Shown here: positions 10,855 to 21,990 of the stretch, piece after piece
Layout of the letters: every line of letters starts with the position of its first letter
Numbering within the stretch: position 1 is the first letter of the stretch
Origin: Wyeomyia smithii
Taxonomy: Eukaryota > Arthropoda > Insecta > Diptera > Culicidae
NCBI RefSeq assembly: GCF_029784165.1
Contig: NC_073694.1
Span: forward strand, 43,941,639 to 44,005,638
DNA length: 64,000 nt
Direction: 5' to 3'
Notes under the pieces: generated by a model
Told to the model about the DNA's origin: nothing
Database searches by the model: none
What the model saw: only the letters and a program-made list of their open reading frames with translations
Made by a program: the position numbers and the translations under genes

Positions 10855-11790
10855 CTAGCCGTTGAAGTTTTCCAACTTATCTTGAGCACCTTTCTCCCTT
10901 GTTTTTGTCCACCAGACTAGTGAAGCATAGGTAATTCTGGGTCTCACAATAGCCGAATAAATCCAATGGATCATTTTCGGTTTAAGTCCCCATTGTTTAC
11001 CAAAAGTTTTATTACATATCCATAGAGTATTTGTAGCTTTTTTTATTGCTTGCTCTAGATGTGTATTCCAGTTAAGTTTTTTGTCAAGAGTTACTCCAAG
11101 GTGTTTGACGTTATCTGAGAGTTTAAAAAGCTCACCTTTTAGCCTAATACCATTAAGCATAGTTTTTTTTTCTACGTGTAAATGGGACGATAGTGGATTT
11201 TGAAGGATTTACATTTAAGTCTTCCCTATCGCACCGCATCAATTTTTTTAGAAGATCATCAACTATTAATGACCACAGCAGAGGAGATATCACCCCTCTT
11301 TGTGGGCACCATTTTATAGCTGTTACACTTATATTAGAGCTACCAAGGCTTGCTGCTATTTCTCTTTCTGATAACATCTCGCTTATCCAATTTCTTAATC
11401 CAATTATCCGCTTATCCAAAGATATGATGATTTGATGTGCTCACCGATTATTTTTTCCATTGTTTTGAGAACGACTGAAGATAAGCTAATTGGCCTAAAG
11501 GATTTTGGCAGGGATTTGTTCCTTTTGTTGGCCTTAGGGATAAAAATAACCCGTACTTGTCGCCACGCTCCTGGAATATAGCCTAGAATTAAGCTGGATT
11601 GAAAGAGTTGTGTTAGAATGGGCATCAGAACTGTTTTACCCTTCTGTAGTAGTACCGGATAGATTCCGACTCTACCAGGTGACTTGAAGGGTTTAAAGGA
11701 GTCTCTTGCCCATTCAACTCTATTTTCGGTGAAAATTTGGTTGGCCAAAGTGGCGGCAACAGAGCGCAACGGGGGGTCGGTTTCGTGCTA
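10855..11790 (-). pseudogene. LOA reverse transcriptase remnant lacking FADD
   Basis: Three blocks. 11404-11769 carries WARDSFKPFKSPGRVGIYP, LGYIPGAWRQVRVIFIPKA and FRPISLSSVVLKTMEKIIGEH. 11153-11419 carries the KRIIGLRNWISEML helix, then GVISPLLWSLIVDDLLKKL joined directly to EDLNVNPSKSTIVPFTRRK. 10855-11160 carries VKHLGVTLDKKLNWNTHL and IYSAIVRPRITYASLVWW. The join removes about 35-40 residues that hold FADD in the family, and the first catalytic aspartate block (DIEGAFD) is also missing. It cannot be active. Confidence 0.85.
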
Positions 11791-11815
11791 CTAGGAAACC
11801 AAATGAAGCGTGGCA

Positions 11816-12870
11816 TTAGGTGGTGGCCTATTAGTGACCGTCTATGCGTATTGAGGATCAAGGGCAGATACACTGTACACTCCGACAAACGATAAAACCG
11901 ATGACGTAAAGGAGGAATTCTACGAGCTCCTTGAAAAAACGTATGGAGATTACCCACAACACGATAAAAGATCGTCATCGGAGATATGAACGCACAAGTC
12001 GGGCGAGAGGAGTCCTCTCGTCCCGTTATTGGCCAGGGAAATGGCCATCTGTAACACCCATTTTGCACGTCTGAACATTCGGAAGCACACCTGGAGACAC
12101 CCCAATGGGGAGGCTTGCTCCCAGATCGACCACATGCTGATCGACGGCCGTCACTTTTCAGGCGTCATAGATGTGCGGTCCTTTCGAAGGCCAAACATCG
12201 ACTCGGATCACTATCTCGTGGTAGGCAAGATTCGCGCTCGGTTGTCCAACGTGTTTAAACCGAGATCGGCGAGGAAGATACGTCTTGACATCCAGAGGTT
12301 ATCAGTGGAAGAAGTTGCTGTAGAATATACTCGGAAAATTGATAGACGGATCGGTTAACCAGTTGGAGTGGACCAGAACGAGCAGTGGAAGCACATCCAA
12401 GTTGCGGTCTGCGAAACAGCGCAAGAAGTGATAGGCGTGACAACAGGAACCACGCGTAGTGGGTGGTTCGATGCTACGCCACGCCTACGCCAACACGTTA
12501 GTAGCAGCTAATCGTGTGCCGCGTCTGATGCGGAAGAAATACCGGAAGGTAAGGATTGCCTAAAAGAGGCTTCACCGCCGTAAGAAACGTGAGCACTAGG
12601 ATCGCGTCCTCGCGGAGGCGAAGACGTGCTACACCAGGCACGCCACGAGCAGATCCTATAAAACGATTAAAGGAACCGAACCGTACCAGTGATTGCCATG
12701 TGTAATGACAGGGAAGGGAAACTGATTACGGTAAATCGCAGGTGAATAAGCGTTGGAAGCAACATTTGGAAGTAGTGTTGAACGGTGAAGAAGATAGGAG
12801 GGTTGTCGAGGGAAACAGGCTGGAAATTTGGGGGAACGGACAAGCTGTGGACCAGCCAACATTGGTAAAT
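11816..12870 (+). pseudogene. RTE-type LINE, endonuclease C-part and linker
   Basis: Readable parts: LCVLRIKGRY and TNDKTDDVKEEFYELLEKTYG (11845-11950), then a frame change to MAIC, NIRKHTWRHPNGEACSQIDH, LIDGRHFSGVIDVRSF and IDSDHYLVVGKIRARLSN (12045-12260), the AP-endonuclease C-terminus with the SDH motif. Linker pieces GWFDATPRLRQH and PVIAMCNDREGKL (about 12450-12720) lead towards an RT that is not present. This is the RTE clade (JAM1 is the Aedes example I recall). Junctions with LOA DNA occur on both sides. Confidence 0.8.
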
Positions 12871-12874
12871 GCAA

Positions 12875-13560
12875 GGGTTTCACAATGACATAGCAGCTGA
12901 CAGTTATCACATCCGACAATTCCGATGATTTTAAGGTGGTAAAGAGCACCACGCTTGAGTCCGAGAAACCTCTTGAATATATCTTGGATATTGGTTTAGC
13001 TTGTCTGCAACCCTGTGTATTGTTCCGTCGGTTAGCTATTTTTAGCGTTTCCCATGATTTAAGTTCGCGCTTGACGGCGGATTTGGATATGCCCAGAAAT
13101 GGCGCAGGTCCAATGAATTACTGTGCTGATCCTTGTCTAGCGATGTAGTCAGCGTTTTCATTAGCCTCGAGACGACAGAGTCCAGGTACCCAGTAGAGTA
13201 GAACTTGATTCTGCCGGGATTGCTCTCGTAGTGCTGCCTGCACTTTCAAAATAATTTGGACGCACATTTGGCGCAACTTAGTACCAATAGTGCAGCTTGG
13301 CTGTCGGATAAGATGACGATTTTTGCACCTGTAAATACGTTTAAAAGACATGTCTTGGCGCAGATGAGTATGGCATATACTTTTGTTTGAAAAACGGTGG
13401 GCCATACATCCATCGGAATAGTTTTCTTAACACCTGGCAGGACCATCCTTAATCCACATGTAACGATTGGTTTCGATCACCTTATATGGAACGTCAGGAT
13501 TGTTCTGAACCGCCATGCAGTCTGATACTGTGGTGACTAAAGGGTCAAGTTCAAACCACA
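12875..13560 (-). pseudogene. LOA-type LINE, copy 3, RNase H region
   Basis: From the right: ELDPLVTTVSDCM and YKVIETNRYMWIKDG (about 13460-13555), GVKKTIPMDVWPTVFQTKVYAIL and ILSDSQAALLVLS (13246-13446), then NQVLLYWVPGLCRLEANENADYIARQGSAQ (13118-13215) in another frame, and MGISKSAVKRELKSW-like sequence near 13050. The subfamily differs from copies 2 and 5. The catalytic Glu position reads K (QTKVY instead of QAEVY) and WVPGH reads WVPGL, so it is dead. The left border with the RTE fragment is approximate. Confidence 0.75.
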
Positions 13561-15827
13561 AAACACAAACGTTCCTGTAAAACCATTCGATCTGATTTGT
13601 ACCCAAAATACGCCATCCAAGATAATACTTTTATCTTCATGTTAAATAAATCAGTTTTTATTTAGTACAAAAAATCCCTTGTTATGTCATATGAAACGTA
13701 CCGGAATATATAGAATTTTTAGAATAAAATATTTGATAATAGAATTAATTTCTATCCTACGAATCATCTCACAGTACACAGTCATGCCGACAGCTCGGGT
13801 TTAGATATTTGCCTTAAATATTGGAAAAATCTACTCTTCAGAAAAAAGCAATTTCAGATGAGCAGATTCGATACCATCGGTTAAATCTTACCACGTTTAA
13901 CCTTCCACTCGTTTGGACTCGTGGTGACATTCTAGCTCGACGAAAGTCAACAACATCAACAGGTTTCAAGTCCAGAAAACTCTCATAAAAGTGTGATTCA
14001 CCCTCCGACACTTCCAATTTTATTAAATTAATTATTTCCTTCCGAAAGTGAGTTAACTGCAACGTTTATGTTTTCGGGGCTTCGGAAAATCTTCAACCGT
14101 TCAACCGAATGCCGAAAGATTTTATCGTACCAATCTGTGGGAAACTTTTTCTTTCGCAACCTCCGGCAGCCGAGCGCCAGTTGATGGCAAAGGAAAGTTT
14201 GGGGGAAAGTGTCGATAATAAAATTAAGCACCATATTGCTTTGCGGTTGTGTTTCCAGACTTGGATACTTATTGCACGAACAGGGTGGGTAAGCCACAAG
14301 TTGTAATTTTTTACGGAATGTCAATAACCGCTTACATGTCTGCTAAATATACAAATTGCTATAGCAGATTTTGGGACCAGTTCAGAGTTAATAAACGGCG
14401 TTGGAAAAACGTTACTGTTTTCATCAAGCAAGAGAAGAAAAACGCCAGTGTCTCACCCTGTGAACTGCCGGCAGTTTGATTTTGCGACTGCTGCTTCGTT
14501 GCTGGCCGGCATCGACAGTCAGGAGATAAAGTTAAATGTTGTGCGAAGTGAGTTTTCAGGAGTCAGTACCCTCGAGAATTCGCTTCGCGTTGAGAAAAGA
14601 ACGAAGAAAAGGAAAAGACAATGAGCCGAAAAGAAGCGGGAAAGTAATTCCACCCGATCAAGTTACAAGAGTCTTACGGATTTTAATTTTCCAAACCATC
14701 ATGGATTAAAAACTTGTGGAATTTGCTTCAGCCGCTCTGATCCCGCAGCTCGCTGTCCAAATGTTTTATTTCGAACGCGGGCGAGGGCCATCCGCAGGAA
14801 CTCTGTTGCTTCGACTTGACTTAGCAGTTTATCTTATTTCATGGCTAGCGCTTTCGCTTCAACTGTGAAATACTGAACATGAGTTTCGCTTTGGCTTCAT
14901 TAGACTCCGTCCGTCGTCACACTCATGCAGCAGTTTCCCTAACCCACAGACATTGCGCCGAAAAATTGCGTATCTCGCGTTTCGATAGACTTCCTGCTCA
15001 GGCCGCAGAAGAGTTTTCGCTGGTTGGGTGGTTCACTTTAATGCAATAAATAACTCGGTGGAGATTAAATTTCCTTCGACGGACGTCGGCGTCCTTCAAG
15101 TGTGGAATGCCAAAATTAGAAAATGTTGTTCCCTCTAAGGATGCCTCTCTTATTAAATACTTTCAGGAAGAATTTTGCGACGCAAGGTGCACTGAAAAGG
15201 CATTGTGCGATACTGTAATCGATTCAGTTTAATCAATAGTTGAACATTGTTGATGAATTAATTGCAAACTTGCATTTAACTTATAAAATTAAACGTATCA
15301 AACAATCAATGTTCTAATAACATCCGCGATACTCGGCTATTTTTTTTTTCTATTGGTACATCAATTCGCATGAAACATCTTATGGCACCGAGTTTCGAAA
15401 CGTCTTCTTCCCAATAGCCATCAAAGTATCAAATTTAAAAAAATAACTTCACCCGAAGACGTACGTGCAGACAAACTTGGGTGTTGTTTAACTTTTACGA
15501 GACGGCCACTTAGATACTCGGGAAACAGTATCTCCAAAAGACAGACGAACAGTGGAAGAGTCGTATCACAAATGTTGTCAAATTTTACTGACTGAATAAA
15601 TTCGTTTAGTAGTTATCAAGTTTTATTAGATTTGCCATTTTTTACAAGCACTAGTTATCAATTCCAATATAATTTATCATAGAGTTCTCTGTTTTTATTA
15701 ATTCTCCTGATTTTCCTAGAAAGTATGAAAATTTGGTTCTACTAACTCACCCCTTGTTTCTTTTTAAAACTATTGTCTGGCAGAACATGAACTTTTCGTT
15801 TGATTATCACGATGCCCCGTTTATCGA
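13561..15827. other. no gene recognised
   Basis: About 2.3 kb without a supported gene or repeat. Open frames up to 98 codons overlap each other on both strands (14028-14480) and have no recognisable motif. A poly-T run near 15341 and AT-rich DNA towards 15700 are the only notable composition features. Confidence 0.45.
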
Positions 15828-15899
15828 GTAACCTTGCTCGTTGCGCGCCCCGTCCCCTCATTCCAGTCGGATCGTTATCGAGAACCATGTTGACCGGGC
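15828..15899 (-). pseudogene. short RTE C-terminal fragment (duplicate)
   Basis: Minus-strand reading is VNMVLDNDPTGMR.RGAQRA, the same C-terminal block of RTE that recurs at about 16171-16233 in the same orientation with several base differences. It is therefore a separate copy, cut off on both sides, lying beyond the tRNA-like sequence. Confidence 0.7.
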
Positions 15900-15904
15900 T
15901 GTAC

Positions 15905-15995
15905 TTACCTTACCAGTAAGGGAAGCTCCGTAGCCGAAAGGTTACAGAGTCCGCCTTGGTAAGCGGGTGGTCGAGGGTTCGAATCTTAGTAGAAT
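15905..15995 (+). mobile_element. tRNA-like SINE head
   Basis: Contains GTAGCCGAAAGGTTACAGAG (A-box region), GCCTTGGTAAGCGG and GTCGAGGGTTCGAATCTTAG with a B-box GGTTCGAATC. The spacing matches a tRNA-derived Pol III promoter. It lacks a clean acceptor stem, so it is read as a SINE head or tRNA pseudogene rather than a working tRNA gene. It lies between two RTE fragments. Confidence 0.55.
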
Positions 15996-17050
15996 CAGGC
16001 CATTTGGTTGCCTAAAGTCCTTTGGATAGATTTATTCTCAGGCTTCCCACCAAGTACCTTTTCTTCAATCTGAATTCTACAGTACCTCTGTTGACTCTCC
16101 ATGGCTGCAGCTCGCCAGCCATGTCGTCTGCGGAGGCCCCGCAGGTCGTCTTCCACTAGAACGAGCCACCTTGCTCGCTGCGCGCCCCGTCGCCTCATTC
16201 CTGTCGAGTCGTTATCAAAAACCATTTTCACCGGGTTGTCGTCTGACATCCTAACGACATGCCCATCCCACCGTAATCTCCCGATTTTCACCGTTTGAAC
16301 GATGAGTGGTTCTCCCAGCAGCTGATGCACCCTGTGGTTCATCCGCCTCCGCCATGATCCATCTTCCATCTGCACTCAACCACAGATGGTACGCAGCACC
16401 TTCCGTTGGAAAACCCTAAGGGCGCGTTGGCCCTCCACGAGTATGGTCCAGGTTACGTGACCGTAGAGGACTACCGGTCTGATCAGTGTTTTGTAGATGG
16501 TTAATTTCGTGTGGCGGCAGATTTTATTCGAGTCCAATGTAGGCTCGAATTCCTGTCATAAGACGTCGACGAATTTCTCTGCTGGTGTTGTAGTCTTCGG
16601 TCAGCAGTAAGTCCAGGTACACGATCTTGTCAACCACCTCTATTTCATCACCGCTAATCTGAATTTGTGGTGGGAGATTAACACTGTCTACTCTAGAACC
16701 TCTTCCTCTCTGATATTGATTCTTCTGAGCATTCATGGCCAATTTAGTTCGTCTGGCTTCAACCGTCAGTCTGATGTACATCCCCGCCATCTACTTGAGG
16801 GGTCGTGCTACGATGTCAATGTCACCAGCGTTGATAGTCTATCATTTTACCGTAACCCTTTTCGAGATTTGCAGTGTCCCTGAAGCTCGAGCTACACACA
16901 TCACTTCTATTATAATCGAATTGACCAACCGTATTAGTTGATTCGGGAAACCGTAATCGTGCATAATCTGCCATCTACCATATCTCGATCAATTGTGTCG
17001 TACGCAGATTGAAAGTTGATGAACAGATGGCTTAGTTGTTAACCCGTGTA
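15996..17050 (-). pseudogene. RTE-type LINE, RT to C-terminus, FADD deleted
   Basis: From the right: HLFINFQSAYDTIDRD (about 16985-17035, holding the first RT aspartate region, here with N for D in FIDF), then a direct join to DIDIVARPLK, MAGMYIRLTVEARRTKLAMN, DEIEVVDKIVYLDLL and NTSREIRRRLMTGIRAYIGL (16524-16810). The C-terminal block reads MEDGSWRRRMNHRVHQLLGEPLIVQT, KIGRLRWDGHVVRMSDDNPVKMVF and RRRGAQRARWL (16090-16375). Sequence for the B motif and FADD is missing. Stops and frameshifts are present between blocks. Confidence 0.8.
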
Positions 17051-17149
17051 GGTACGAAGAGCTATATCATTGAGCTCTAATACTTTTTCACTAATTTTTG
17101 CATTTGCCGTTTTTCCTTTTTTGACTACTCACATCCTTTGTTAGCTATT

Positions 17150-17605
17150 CAGTTGGCTGTCATCTGTTATTTTTCCTAGTATTAAAGCTTCATGTTTCTA
17201 TACAAATTAATATGCCGCAAAAGGGATCCGGACAAACAAATTGCGAGTTGAAACCTTGTTTAGCCAGTTCGTCTGCTTCCTCATTCCCTTCAATTCCGCA
17301 ATGCCTTGGAACCCTCTAGGAGGTGAGAAATATTGATGCTTCAGGTTACCGAGATCGAAGGTGTGATTCTTGGTAAGCGTTTTGTGTTGTCTATACCTTC
17401 ACACAATCAAGTTTTCCTCTTGGATTTTCCTAACTCATTATTGTACTTAGTTAGTGCTTTCCTATACTTAGCCCAGTCTAGAGTACGTTTCATTGCATTC
17501 AACATTTTTCGAAATGTTTGCCTTCTTCTTCATATTCAGAATAAGAGCCGAGGTGGCTCGAGTTGTTCCGTTCATTTGAAGTTGCTCGATTGAACTGATT
17601 CTGTT
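17150..17605 (-). pseudogene. LOA-type LINE, copy 4, linker joined to RNase H
   Basis: From the right: LNAMKRTLDWAKYRKALTKYNNELGKSKRKT (about 17400-17500), the linker before LOA RT. It is followed within about 100 bases by VPRHCGIEGNEEADELAKQ and QFVCPDPFCGI (17210-17320), the end of RNase H. The whole RT is deleted. This is a third, independent deletion outcome for this LINE type in the window. Confidence 0.75.
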
Positions 17606-17989
17606 GTCATTTGTGGTAGAAGCAGAACTCATATGGTGCGAATATCGAAGAGTGCGTTTCCTGGGTTCGCGATATGTTTCCGATGAGTTACCAACTCGTG
17701 TCTTGCTGGAATTTCTCTATTCCGCTTCTCAACTCATTATGAGTGACGATATTCGGCAGGAGAACAAGGCTCGGTATAGTAGAGCAGTGAGCGTATAAAA
17801 GGAAGGATAAAACCACATTACACACAAGCATGGATAAATAAATAGCTTTCCTCTTTTCAATAGCGGTATTTATCATTTATCATGCTTTCTCAGTCTTTTT
17901 TAAATATATTCTAAGACAATCTGTGCATGACAATCGACGTTTCGGCCATTTTTGGGGGTCTTCTTCAAGGAACTTTACTACACTTTCAC
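17606..17989. other. no gene recognised
   Basis: About 380 bases between LOA copy 4 and the next RTE. Two overlapping 62-64 codon frames have no motif. Nothing else seen. Confidence 0.4.
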
Positions 17990-19754
17990 TTTACTTTTAC
18001 GGCGACAGACCGATTATCGATCCAATGCCGAATCCAGAATACGCTGCTCTCCTCCAATTTCCCCTAACACCTATTTTGCGGGCATCCTCGTTGACAGCAC
18101 ACATGCAACAAGTGCGGGGCCTACCCCGAAGTTGACGGCCTCTATCGGGATTTCTGCTAAATATAGTCTTTTCTGGTCGTTCTTCCGACATTCTAGTTAC
18201 ATGCCCAGGTTCATGCGTCTGCGCCGAACATTATTTTCTAGTTTGCCGCCAAGGATTGCTGCCGATCGGCCCCTTTCAACGTCCATGTTCCATGGCTGTG
18301 GAGAGCCACGGGAAGAATTAGTGTTTTGTAGAGTGTATGTTTAGTACGAGTTTGCAGACTGCGGGTCCTCAGCTGGTTACGCAATTCGTAGAAGGCCATC
18401 CGCTTTTTTATCTCACGGATAACCTCGTTGTCCCATGTCACTAATGTGTGTAATTCGTTGACTACTTCAAAAGTTACCCCATCTAACACCACCTCAGCAC
18501 CAACATCCGACGGACTACCCCGCTTTCTACCAGCCATCATGTATTTTGTTTTGGCAGAGTCCTACTCTCGCAGCTTCCCTCTTAAGAACTCCGAAGGCCT
18601 TTTCCACAGCTCTACAGTTGATACCAATGATTTCGATATCGTTCGCAGAACCTAGAAGTATGTGAGACTTCCTAATGATGGTGCCGCTTCCTTGCACGCC
18701 GGCTCTCCGTATAGCACCCTCCAATGCGATGTTGAACAATAAGTTTGACAGCCCGTCTCCCTGCTTCAAACCATCTAACGTCATAAAGGAGTCCGATATC
18801 TCATTGGCATTGGCTAAGCCTTCAAGGGTGGCACGTATCAGCCTTAATTAGTTGAAACCATGTTCGAGCATAATTCGCCATAACTGATTTCTCTCTACTG
18901 TATTATACGCTGCCCTGAAGTCAATGAACAGATGGTGCGTCTGCAGGTTGAACCCTCGAAATTTATCGAGGATCTGACGCAGGGTGAATATTTGGTGCGT
19001 AGTGGAGCGTCCCCCTCGAAAACCACATTAGTAATCGCCAACAAAGGTCTCCGACAGCGGCCTCAGTCTATGGCACAGAATACGGGAGAGAATTTTGTAA
19101 ACGGTGTTGAGAAGGGTTATACCCCGATCATTACTACAGTCCAGGCGGTGGCCTTTCTTGTAGATCGGAAACATGAGACCCTCCAACCAGTCCGAGGGGC
19201 AATATTTTATCGGACCACACTTTCAGCATGATCCGGTGTAAAGCACGATACAGCTGTTCGCTCCCGACTTTAGAAAGTTCGGCTGGATTGCCGTCCTTAC
19301 CAGCTGCCGTGCAGTTCCTCAGATCTTTCACAGCTTTCTTAACCTCGTCCATGGATGGTGGGTCCACAGCTTTACCATCATCCTCAAACTCTATCCTGCT
19401 TTTTTCGACTACGTTGTTTTCTTTGCCATTCAACAGCACACTAAAGTGCTCCTTCCAACGCCTGGCAACCTCCGTTCTATCGGTAGTCAGGTTTCCCTCC
19501 CTATCGTTGCACATGACAGGGGCTGGCTCGTTCCGGTTCCTGACTCCATTTATCTTCTTGTGAAAGCTTCTCGTCTCGTGCCTAGAGAAGCAACGTCTCC
19601 GCAAGAATCCGCTCCCAATGCTGTCGTTTCTTCCAGCGATGGAGTCTTTTTTAGCACCTCTAGCTTCCCGGTATCTTTCTACGCTCTGAAGAGGCCCAGC
19701 CGTGGCTAACATGTGAACTCTGGTCCGGTTCTTTTCATTCATAGCTCGCTGGCG
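17990..19754 (-). pseudogene. RTE-type LINE, linker, RT and C-terminus, catalytic site mutated
   Basis: The longest RTE piece here. From the right: MNEKNRTRVHMLATAGPLQSVERYREAR, CNDREGNLTTDRTEVARRWKEHFSVLL, PPSMDEVKKAVKDLRNCTAAGKDG (19134-19742); then a frame change and QHHLFIDF-AAYNT-like RT core (about 18880-18940); MTLDGLKQGDGLSNLLFNIALEGAIRR (18700-18784); GTIIRKSHILLGSANDIEIIG, where the family has GFADDI; VGAEVVLDGVTFEVV; and the C-terminal MSEERPEKTIFSRNPD...WRRAAY (17997-18190). The catalytic ADD reads AND, and stops and frameshifts split it. The right end is cut by a hAT-like element at about 19757. Confidence 0.88.
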
Positions 19755-19756
19755 CT

Positions 19757-20945
19757 AGGGTTTGCAATATTCCCGAGAATTGACTTCCTGGGAAACGGGA
19801 ATGAAAAATCTCATTTACCGGGAATTCCCGGGAACCGGGAATGGAAAAAAATTCTTAGCAAAATTACTATTTAAAATAAAGTTTATTAATAAAAGGTATC
19901 AAACAACCGTTTATAATTTCATTGTCAATTCGCATGAAAAACGGATTGAAAAACAAAACTTATTCAAGTTTACTCCAGAAATTCATGATCGATTTTTGTG
20001 GCAAATGTTAGCAGAAGAGTAGGTTTCAGGGTTTTTTATGCCGTCGAACAATCATCTCAGATCCGCTGACAATTTATCGTCAAGCCCAATTAATGCAATT
20101 CCCTTCTGTTAAACTTTGCTTAAGATCGCTGAATCAACGAATTCAGATTTCTAGAATACTTCTAAATCACCGATTCCAGCTTTTGCTACATTTCATTAGA
20201 AACTGAAGTGTCCAACACTTTTAGTTTGTTGAAGATAAAGCTGAATGTTTGGCAGGCAGGTTTTAGAGCATTTGAATGCCTACGTAATTAATGTGAAATC
20301 GCGGCCACGACCCAAGTAACACTGACTGAGTTTTATTATTTTATTTATTTCTTGTCGCATTGATTTACGGGTTTAAATTTTTTTAATCAATTTACAGGTG
20401 TTAAAATTTTTTGTCAATCAACGAAGAAAAAATCAAGCAATTATCCGCTTAGTAGTAGCAACAGCACAAGTCAGGTGACAGCGAGAGTGTCGTCGAAAGG
20501 CAAGCGAAATGAATACTGATAATAATAAAGTGTTATTTTTCAACATTTATTTGAGTGCAAGTTACAAACGTCATAACTTCCACACAAACTTTGATCAAAG
20601 ATATTTCTTTTTTTTTCGTCTCGGTGTTATTTAGTTTTTGCCACCCCCTTTGCTAACTTTGATCTTGGACATAAAAAGAATTCGAAATTTGTATCAGCCT
20701 AATTTAAGCAAATAAGTTGATTATACACGGGGAGCAAATATTGAACGCCAGTTCAAGAAAATATTTGCTTCGTATAATGCACCCTTTGAAGCTGCTTTAC
20801 ACTTTTACGACGTAAGTATCATGTTTTGATACGATATTCAGTTTTATTGCAATATTGTATAGGGAATTTTTCGAGGAGCTCGGGAATCCCGGGATTCCGG
20901 GAATCAATATTTCTATTCCCGGGATCCGGGAATCCCGGAAAAAGG
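19757..20945. mobile_element. hAT-like element remnant with CCCGGGAA-rich ends
   Basis: The left end reads TAGGGTTTGCAATATTCCCG and is followed by TTCCCGGGAA-type motifs up to about 19845. The right end (20865-20945) is rich in CGGGAATCCCGGGA motifs. TAGGGTTGC is a common hAT terminus in this window (compare 37254). No 8-bp target duplication was found because the right terminus does not show TGCAACCCTA, so the element is probably truncated there. Its inner part carries the second MITE copy. No transposase recognised. Confidence 0.5.
20458..20699. mobile_element. second copy of the TAA-target MITE, right part
   Basis: Matches 8474-8715 over about 240 bases with scattered changes: GTTATTTTTCAACATTTATT, GAGTGCAAGTTACAAACG, GCCACCCCCTTTGCTAAC, AAATTTGTATCAGCC, then TAA at 20700-20702. 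The left terminus seen in copy 1 (GGCCGTTACAAATTC) was not found, so the left part is lost or diverged. The TAA stem at 8640-8679 is decayed here. Confidence 0.75.
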
Positions 20946-20997
20946 TAAACAACAACAATATCGCACGCAAGCCTGGGGGGCTTATGCGGTCTCGATC

Positions 20998-21237
20998 AAC
21001 TAGATTAGTTGAGAGAATTCGTTTTTTTTTTCTTCATCTATTCGAGAGAATTCGTTATCGATATTGTTTTTGGCACATTTTGCATGTGTAGGATAAGTAC
21101 AACGATACACCGTGCCCCAGTGCTGAGTCGAGAAAATTTCCAGCACGAAAAGATCCTCGACCTGATCGGGAATCGAACCCGATATCACAACCGTGTGGAA
21201 GAGCTAGCCGACCGACATGAAAGTGCTTTGGAACATA
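20998..21237 (-). mobile_element. tRNA-derived SINE, second family, copy 1
   Basis: On the minus strand the head has GGTCGGCTAGCTCTTCC and a B-box GGGTTCGATTCCCG (about 21165-21180). The body reads AAATTTTCTCGACTCAGCAC, GGTGTATCGTTGTACTTATCC and CAAAATGTGCCAAAAACAAT, and the end reads AATTCTCTCAACTAATCTAG. The same body occurs at 32551-32659. A direct repeat of AGAATTCG interrupts the 3' end near 21010-21055. It abuts the LINE RT at 21238, so any frame crossing that point is a fusion artefact. Confidence 0.75.
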
Positions 21238-21990
21238 AATGAACCCCAATCGACGGTTTGCTTTGGCGATAATGTTGTTATAATGGTTCTTGAATGTCAG
21301 CTCGCTATCTAAGTACACTCCAAGATCTTTCACACACTGTACACGGAGAAGATGTTGTGACGATTCGATAGGGACACACTTTCTATTGAATGAAACAATG
21401 TTGCATTTTTCAACACTCAATGTTAAGCAGTTTGTTGCACACCAGTTCACGAACGTATTTAGATGCTCCTGTAGCGCAACACAATCTCGTAGGCTATGTA
21501 TAACTTTGAATATTTTTGTATCATCCGCATAAAACAGTCGACATCCGGGTGATAACAAGAGAGAAGCGTCGTTTATAAAAATAGCGAAGAGTAGCGGGCC
21601 CGAGTTACTTCCTTGAGGAACTCATGAAACGATCGAAAAACATCTCGAAACAGCTGAACCTATTTTCACGCATACACTTCGACCAGTCAAGTAAGATTTG
21701 AACCAGCGTACGGATTCTGATTGGACACCGAGTCGTTCAAGTTTACTAAGCAGTATCTCGTGGTCTACCCGATCAAACGCTGCTTTCAGATCCAGGTAAA
21801 TTGCATCGGTTTGTAAGCTAGAATCCATGCTTTGCAAACAGCGAGAAACAAACTGCATAAGATTAGTGGCTACAGATCGTCGAGGGAAAAACCCGTGCTG
21901 GTCGGCGTCAATATAGTGTTTAGAGCTGGCAAACAAAGCGTCATTTATAATAATCTCAAACAACAATTTTCGATTTTTGTTGCAAATTTC
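21238..21990 (-). pseudogene. CR1/Jockey-group LINE reverse transcriptase fragment
   Basis: From the right: LFEIIINDALFASSKHYIDADQHGF, IYLDLKAAFDRVDHEILLSK, WFKSYLTGRSVCVKIGS (21622-21966). The next residues are in the same frame after one TGA: VPQGSNSGPLLFAIFINDASLL, CRLFYADDTKIF, VEKCNIVSFNRK, VKDLGVYLDSELTFKNHYN and IIAKANRRLGFI (21245-21620). The TGA replaces the glycine codon of SGVPQGS. All catalytic aspartates are otherwise present. Both ends are truncated: upstream by AT-rich DNA, downstream by the SINE. Confidence 0.85.

Larger units (their letters stand above)
9660..11790 (-). mobile_element. LOA-type LINE, copy 2, 3' half with internal deletions
   Basis: The minus-strand order from 11790 leftwards is RT N-part, RT C-part, RNase H and a C-terminal cysteine/histidine region, then a short 3' end near 9660. 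Two deletions remove RT sequence between about 11404 and 11419 and within the 11153-11419 block, so FADD is gone. Protein similarity to LOA copy 5 at 32676-34665 is very high by eye (same RNase H wording), so both belong to one subfamily in opposite orientation. Confidence 0.85.

Noticed and set aside
15924..15990. functional tRNA gene
   Set aside because: A- and B-box-like blocks are present but no complete cloverleaf with acceptor stem could be drawn. SINE head is more likely. The same applies to B-boxes near 5706 and 21170.
18428..19709. plus-strand frames of 75-111 codons
   Set aside because: Antisense shadows of the RTE polyprotein on the minus strand.
21055..21558. 168-codon minus frame as one protein
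   Set aside because: It fuses LINE RT codons (right part) with SINE sequence (left of about 21238), a chimera created by insertion.
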